Assembly (NCBI GenBank): GCA_016748015.1
Contig: JAAOMT010000572.1
Location: 111,072 to 160,205 of the forward strand
DNA: 49,134 bases
Reading direction: 5' to 3'
Source of the DNA: Geosiphon pyriformis
Lineage: Eukaryota > Glomeromycota > Glomeromycetes > Archaeosporales > Geosiphonaceae
This document shows, piece after piece, positions 44,062 to 49,134 of the stretch. The notes under the pieces were generated by a model that made no database searches, was not told where the DNA came from, and saw only the letters and a program-made list of their open reading frames with translations. Numbering within the stretch: the stretch's first letter is position 1; every line of letters begins with the position of its first letter. The translations under genes and the position numbers were made by a program.

Positions 44062-44078
44062 TGGTGCTTTCTGTGAGG
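44062..44078 (+). other. Primer-binding site of element R
   Basis: TGGTGCTTTCTGTGAGG starts two bases after the LTR end. It shares TGGTGCT with the family A site. Decayed versions are at 17983 (TAGTGCTC) and 28366 (TAGTGTTT). Confidence 0.6.
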
Positions 44079-44262
44079 TATAATCTTATAGAGAATTGAC
44101 ACCAACAACAATTATCTAAAAGTGGCAGAATCAGAAATCATAGGAGCAAACCATTTAGGATTTGCCAAATTCTTGTTTTAACAATAGAGCCAACAATTAA
44201 GATTAAACAATAACTATTTTCCAGCAGAATCAGCTTTTAACTTCTACATCAATAATAAAATT

Positions 44263-45693
44263 ATGGACTGCTTAGGAGGAACAGTTAACATTGAATCTGC
44301 AAGAAAAAATTTCTATACAGAATTGTTTCAACATATCAGCTTACCAAGAAATTACAGTTTCGTACCAATCATCAGGGAAATCAATCAAACCATTAAAAAA
44401 TACACTCAACAACAATTCCCTATTATCTATGCAGATAAAGGCAAAAGAAGATTGCAAACATCAGCAGTAACATCTAAAAAGATACAACCACCCACTTGGA
44501 AGAAAACCAGAGTTGAATTACTAACCAATCCATTATACTATTATACACCAAGAAGTGCCATCAATATCTCCTTAGCAGATGTGTCCACATCAAACATAAT
44601 ATCAACCTTTAGACAATTTTCATTCTAAAGTAAACAAAAAAGAGCAGAGTTATTAAGACCATATAGCAAATATTTTGAAAGATTTAAATTGTGATCACCA
44701 ATGCCATCAAAATTTTGATCACTACCACCTCAACCAGATTTCGGAACTGTGAGTTTGTGGGAAGTAACTGAATTGGAAAAAGAAGAAAGTAAAAATCAAG
44801 AATTTACTTACCAAAACCTGATTTTAGAAAATCCGGAAGTTGAAACTCTAAACATTCAAACCCAGCAACCTCAAAACAATCCAAACTCTGAAACAATTAA
44901 TCAGCAAAACTTATCTCCAGTAATTATCATCAATCAGCCACCAATTGAACTAATTATTGAACCTATTTAACAACCACTACAACTACTGCAACAACCACAA
45001 CAACCACTTCAACAGCTGTAATAACAACTTCAACCACTACCAGCACAATAACAACTGATTACACAAATGGCATATGCATCTATTGCAAAGCTAGAAAAAT
45101 TTTCTAGTGAAGAAAATGATGCCCAAACATAGATTAATGATGTTACCAAAGCCATCACTACCAATAACTGGGATGATGTCAGAGCTCTTCAAGCAATCTT
45201 TTATTTTCTTTAAGATGCTACCAACTCATGGTATTATAACCTAGTTTAGAAACCCCAAACATTCAATGTATTTAAATTGGAATTTTTAAGATATTTTAGT
45301 AATAGCAACAGCATTAATCACTTGGCCAACACTTTCACCATCATCAAACAGAGAGATATTGAAACAGTCACCACTTACTTAAAATGTTTTTATCAAAATC
45401 TGTGCCAAATACAAGCCATTAATGCTGATTACTTTATTGCAGCTCAGATCCTGAATCAGTTTATTTACGGATTATGCAATAACATCCTGCAATGTGTATA
45501 TCTAATGTATCCAGTAGATCTTCAAGCTGCAGTTACACATGCCAGAGATTTTAAAGCAGTTAAACTTAAAGCCAACTATGCTCAAGCTGTAAACCTAGTA
45601 ATGAACAGATTATTTGACTTGGATTCTAAGTTGAAGCAATTTAGTAACTCATTTAATCAGAAATTAAAAGAGTACTTAGCTAATACCAATTAG
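44263..45693 (+). pseudogene. gag of element R
   Basis: Structural protein of the particle. The frame is already open upstream of the ATG at 44263 (from about 44110), so the true start is uncertain. The N-terminal part, to 44628, has no named domain. A Q/N/P-rich linker follows (44830-45060). The gag core runs from 45067 (MAYASIAKLEKFS) through NNWDDVRALQAIFYFL to FLRYFSNSN and ILNQFIYGL, and ends in a charged tail at 45693. In-frame stops at 44626, 44692, 44716, 44968, 45130, 45211 and 45247 all fit one transition from Q or W codons. The core corresponds to family A gag near 3700-4250. Confidence 0.8.
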
Positions 45694-46330
45694 GCCATTT
45701 ATTAACCTCCACAACAATGCAACAATTAAGGAAACAGAAATTGCTTCCAAAATTAGTCACATCCAGTATCATCCTCAACCAATCAACAGTGGCAGCAGGA
45801 AATGCATATATGCTACTATTGTAATAAACAAGAATATTTACAGTTTGAATGCCATAAATGGCTAAGTAAACAACAATCAGACTATTAGTATCGAAACTCC
45901 AATTACTGACTACAAACTCAGAATTACATCAGTAATCAATCATCAGAACAATACTAACCTCAATTACATTACTCTTTAGTAATACAGCCAATTTATCAAA
46001 TCCCAATAATGCAGCAATTATACTCATCTTCAGTATATTAGGCTCCAACATCAATCTATCAACTGACAACACCTGTAATCTATCAACCACTACAGCCACA
46101 AATAATCTATCAGATACCAGCAATCTCAACTCTAAATTCAGTTTAGGTAACATCAGAAAATCTCAGATCTAGAGTTACTCAAAACTGAAGATCGACAATA
46201 GTTGTTCACTAACCAATTTTCAGCTCCTCAAACCAGCCATTGGGATCACACTAGTGGAGTTCAGAAACCAGGTATACCCAAAACCCAAGTTCTCAGAACT
46301 ATTTAAGTCTCCTGATAACTCTAGAAGATG
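45694..46330 (+). pseudogene. Nucleocapsid region of element R
   Basis: Contains a decayed zinc knuckle CYYCNKQEYLQFEC near 45811-45855, in which the His of C-x2-C-x4-H-x4-C is Tyr (CAT to TAT). A long Q/Y/P/S-rich low-complexity tail follows (45930-46145). Many Q codons have become stops. It corresponds to 3150-3590 of the family A element. Confidence 0.72.
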
Positions 46331-46806
46331 CCACTTCCAACAACACAGAATTCAATTACAAATAAACACTCACCAGCAATATACCTCCAGCCACCATTAT
46401 CAACAATAAATTACTTGCAGCTATCTTCCCATTCAAACTTGAGAAACTGACATCTATATTCTTGTTCAGTAGAGCTGCACTCAAGGAAAAACCAATTACT
46501 GCCATGTACACTAATGCCAAAGTCAATGGACACTCTATCAAGCTTATCCTTGATAGTGAGTCAGCAGACAGCATTATTACATGACAACTTATAAACCAAT
46601 TAGGTTGCCAAGTTGATTGTACTGTCAGTGCCAGAATAATAACAGCTGATGGAATGACCAAAACTTCTATCAGCAAGATTGATGATTTTCTCTTTGAAGT
46701 AAATGGTATTATTACTTCAATCAAAGTTTTGGTAATGGAAGCAATACAATACCAGGCATTAGTTGGTAATGACTGGCTAGTCAAAACAAATGCTGTGCTT
46801 GACTAA
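46331..46806 (+). pseudogene. Retropepsin-like protease region of element R
   Basis: Key segment LILDSESADSIIT near 46543-46581: catalytic Asp and Ser are kept, but the Gly after them is Glu (a G to A change), so it is inactive as it stands. The flank ITAMYTNAKVNGHSIK precedes it, and VLVMEAIQYQALVGNDWL follows near 46726-46780, as in the family A protease. A TGA replaces the W or R before QLINQL. The region ends in TAA at 46804, in frame with gag. Confidence 0.82.
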
Positions 46807-47091
46807 AATACATAAAAATTACAGCTTAGCCAGAATGGTTGACACACATATATACCAGCCACGTGTGGCTATTTTAAAACTACCAACATGCCAGCACCAC
46901 TTATTGAGTTTGAGAAAGTAAAGAAGAAACTTACTTGGGAAGCATATCAAGTCTCTTGGGCTGATGAAAACCACAATGAGTTACCACTAATACTCTTGTA
47001 GATCGACAATAGGAAAGGAAAAAAAAAAAAAACTTACCTAGAAATCTGACCAAACTTGGGAAACTGACAACAACCAGAAAGAGCTAATAAA

Positions 47092-47860
47092 TTGAGAGTG
47101 GAAAGAAAATACAAAAGGAAAAAGAAAGAAGAATCAATATTAACCACCACCACTACTTATACTCCATACATATATATTCTACCACAACCATCTAACTATT
47201 ACTACCCAAAACTGGTATGCTTTAATTGTGGCAAGAAATTGTTATCAATGGGCACATGCTGTGGCAATAACAAAGAATACCAAATGGCAACTAAGTTTTA
47301 TTGCCATTCATGCTTCGTTGAATGTTTTGGAAGACCAAAATGAGTTGGAAAATGGGATAATGAGCTCTGCTTGGTGTGTGAAGAAACTCTCCTCAATGAA
47401 AGAATGTGGAATAACATTTCTGAAAAAGAAGAAACATGTGACAAATCATGTTAGTATATGATTCTCATAAGTGATTGAATAAGAAAAAAACACCCATAAA
47501 TGCTGTCTGAAGACAAGCTGTCAAACACTTGGATGAATGTTCACACGATGATGACAAAATTTGGCAAATAGCTTTTGCCAAAATCAAAAAAATGTCACCA
47601 AAAGAAATAAGAATAATAAAGAACAATCTACTAGAACTTATAGAACTTAACTAGGACTCAGAACCAGTCATAAATCTACTGGATCCAAAACAATTCTATG
47701 AACACTACTAGGAATTAGCACCCACTAGAGAGGAACAAGAGCAATGATTGGAAGAAATAAACACAAAACTATGTAACCATTGTTTAATTCTATGTGACTT
47801 TCAATATTGTAATAAGTGTGATCTTATTTACAATCCACTACCCTGTATGATCTACATAAT
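47092..47860 (+). pseudogene. Double cysteine-rich module between protease and dUTPase
   Basis: First cluster (about 47217-47450): CFNC, KKLLSMGTCC, FYCHSC, then FGRPK-stop-VGKWD and LCLVCEETLL, close to family A at 2180-2440. The TGA at 47341 fits CGA to TGA. Second cluster (47769-47850): CNHC, LCDFQYC, NKC and LIYNPLPC, that is C-x2-C-x4-C-x4-C-x2-C-x9-C. An acidic, S/N/D-rich linker follows (47900-48030). I infer metal binding from the paired cysteines; the fold and role are unknown. It may help RNA binding or particle assembly. Confidence 0.6.
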
Positions 47861-48576
47861 CTTGGAAGAAGAAAAACCAATTAGCAGCTGTGCATTAGAA
47901 TTGAAATCAACTTTCAATTCTAATTTAAACTCTGACAAAGATGACAATGAGAATAATAGTTCCAGCTCTATTCCAAATGAACCTGAAAATTACGATGATT
48001 CAAACTCTAATTCAAACCCCAAAATATATATCACACTCTCTAATCTAACCAAAAAACAGGAACTTAAATGGTTCAGTGATAATAATGAAGGTATTATGCC
48101 AGAACATGCACATAATACTGATGCAGGGTTTGATCTGAGATATCTGGGAAAAGATCTTATCAAATTGAAACCCTATTTGTGCACCTGTATTAATCTTAAA
48201 ATAGCATTGGAAATTCTAACAACAACAATGGTTCAATTAATATCTAGGAGTAGCTTAGCCAAAAAGAGAATCAACATCAAAGGAGGAATAATTGATACAG
48301 AATACATAGAAAATATCATTGCTATGCTTAGAAAAGGCATATATCATAAATCTAAACAAAAAGATAGCACAGGCAATATTTTTGCCTTTGGTTAAAATAG
48401 CTCAATTAGTGTTAGTGAGAAACAGAGAAAAATTAAGAATTACAGCTAGAAGAATACAAGGATTCAGATTAATGGATAGAATAGATATACCAGTCAATAT
48501 GGCAGAAAAAAAAATTGTTGACAAGGAAGAAATTATCTTCATCTGTCAATCAATTTCCATTCCACCATATAACTAG
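47748..48576 (+). pseudogene. dUTPase domain of element R
   Basis: dUTP pyrophosphatase keeps uracil out of newly made DNA. Motifs in order: I, NTDAGFDLRY (48117-48146); II, SRSSLAKK (48244-48267); III, GGIIDTEYIENIIAML (48280-48327; usually GVIDxDYxG); IV, KIAQAIFLPL (48355-48384, in the other frame); V, GFRLMD (48460-48477), a decayed GFGSTG in which all four changes are C to T or G to A. A frameshift near 48330 separates motifs III and IV. It follows the cysteine-rich module and precedes RT, an order shared by B2 and B3. Motif V loss should abolish activity. Confidence 0.85.
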
Positions 48577-48579
48577 TAC

Positions 48580-49134
48580 ATGATAACTATAGAGAAAAAA
48601 ATAAGAGATCAGGCTCAGATTTTTGAGGCAGAAGCAACACTTTGTGAATCAAGAGAAATTGGATTAATCAATCTACACATACCAGCCAAGAACCACAGTC
48701 ACATCAAAATTTCTATTTACAACAGCACAGAAAACATCATTAAAATACCTGAAAAAACTACTATTGGACACTTAACCACTGAAATTGAAGACCAATTGCC
48801 AAACTCCATTCCAGACTTTCTACAACTGTGCAAATATGTGGATATCACATCACAAACAATATATGAACAAAAAAAATGCTATCTGCTCCAACCAAAACAA
48901 GTGGAACAAATGAACTTGAAAAATCTAGACCTACTACAAAGTATGCAATTCAAAATGCTACTCAACAATTTCAATAACATCTTTGCTAGCAAAAACAAAT
49001 TTGGCAGAACTGATATCATTCAACATTAAATCAAGACTGAAGATATAATGCCAATTAAACAAAGAGCATACAGAATACTACCAGCCAGCCATGAGATCAT
49101 TTGTCAAAAAATCAATCAGATGCTTGACAATGGG
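48580..49134 (+). pseudogene. Pre-RT linker and start of reverse transcriptase, element R
   Basis: A linker of about 120 residues (INLHIPAKNHSHIKI, TTIGHLTTEIEDQ) leads to NNFNNIFASKNKFGRTDIIQH, the typical entry of a Ty3-type RT. After a stop at 49027 (CAA to TAA) comes MPIKQRAYRILPASHEI, cut by the window end at the MLDNG segment. The catalytic YLDD lies outside the window. The decayed counterpart in B3 is 32650-33150 plus 34111 onward. Confidence 0.85.

Larger units (their letters stand above)
43205..49134 (+). mobile_element. Element R: youngest family B retroelement, cut by the window end
   Basis: LTR, primer-binding site, gag, zinc knuckle, protease, cysteine-rich domain, dUTPase and the start of RT, continuing beyond 49134. 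Gag, protease, first cysteine-rich part, dUTPase end and RT all lie in one frame (44263 plus multiples of 3). The element was therefore built as a single gag-pol polyprotein of at least 1,620 codons. It is now interrupted by stops that are nearly all explained by CAA/CAG/CGA to TAA/TAG/TGA or TGG to TAG/TGA, plus two cancelling frameshifts near 47480 and 48330. Confidence 0.85.

Noticed and set aside
1-49134. tRNA, rRNA or small structured RNA genes
   Set aside because: I saw no cloverleaf-like segments with conserved T-loop or acceptor pairing and no rRNA-like blocks. Only a covariance-model scan could exclude small RNAs with certainty.

Overview
This window reads as a nested graveyard of transposable elements from a very AT-rich eukaryotic genome, most likely an arbuscular mycorrhizal fungus (Glomeromycotina; Rhizophagus or Gigaspora-like). 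The basis is the recognisable LINE type (RRM/zinc-knuckle ORF1; endonuclease-RT-RNase H ORF2), the Ty3-like retroelements with a dUTPase, the Tc1 element and the base composition. The genus is inferred from remembered similarity, not from a search. No tRNA, rRNA, CRISPR array or intact cellular gene was found. The only candidate non-transposon ORFs are at 1-144 and 329-993, and the second may itself belong to an element.

Layout. 1-973: two unrecognised ORFs. 974-6039: a rearranged LTR retroelement of family A, with two LTRs in inverted orientation around a minus-strand gag-protease-cysteine-rich region. 6040-13199: a 5'-truncated LINE (LINE-a) carrying a Tc1 transposon (6372-7725) inside ORF1. 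13200-17117: the oldest layer, a minus-strand Ty3-like pol (element C), split by a solo LTR of family B (15908-16874). 17118-26593: a family B element (B2), itself split by a solo LTR-A (19125-20119) and by a minus-strand LINE (LINE-c), which holds another solo LTR-A (23392-24399). 26949-27366: a short, undecayed LINE 3' fragment (LINE-d) with a perfect 12-bp target duplication. 27584-44059: a second family B element (B3), split by a solo LTR-A (33151-34110) and by an almost full-length LINE (LINE-b, 35365-42121). 43205-49134: a younger family B element (R), sharing its 5' LTR with the 3' end of B3 and running off the window in reverse transcriptase.

Families A and B are related. Their LTRs begin TGTTAC and end GTAACA, insert with 4-bp target duplications, and are followed by a primer-binding site beginning TGGTGCT. 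Gag, protease, a cysteine-rich module, dUTPase and reverse transcriptase appear to form one long reading frame in R.

The dominant signal is decay by C:G to T:A transitions on both strands. Q, R and W codons have become stops, catalytic D has become N, and even the two copies of target duplications have drifted apart by these transitions. The degree of decay differs sharply from element to element and gives a rough relative chronology: C, B2 and B3 most decayed; A, LINE-a, LINE-b and R moderately; LINE-d least.
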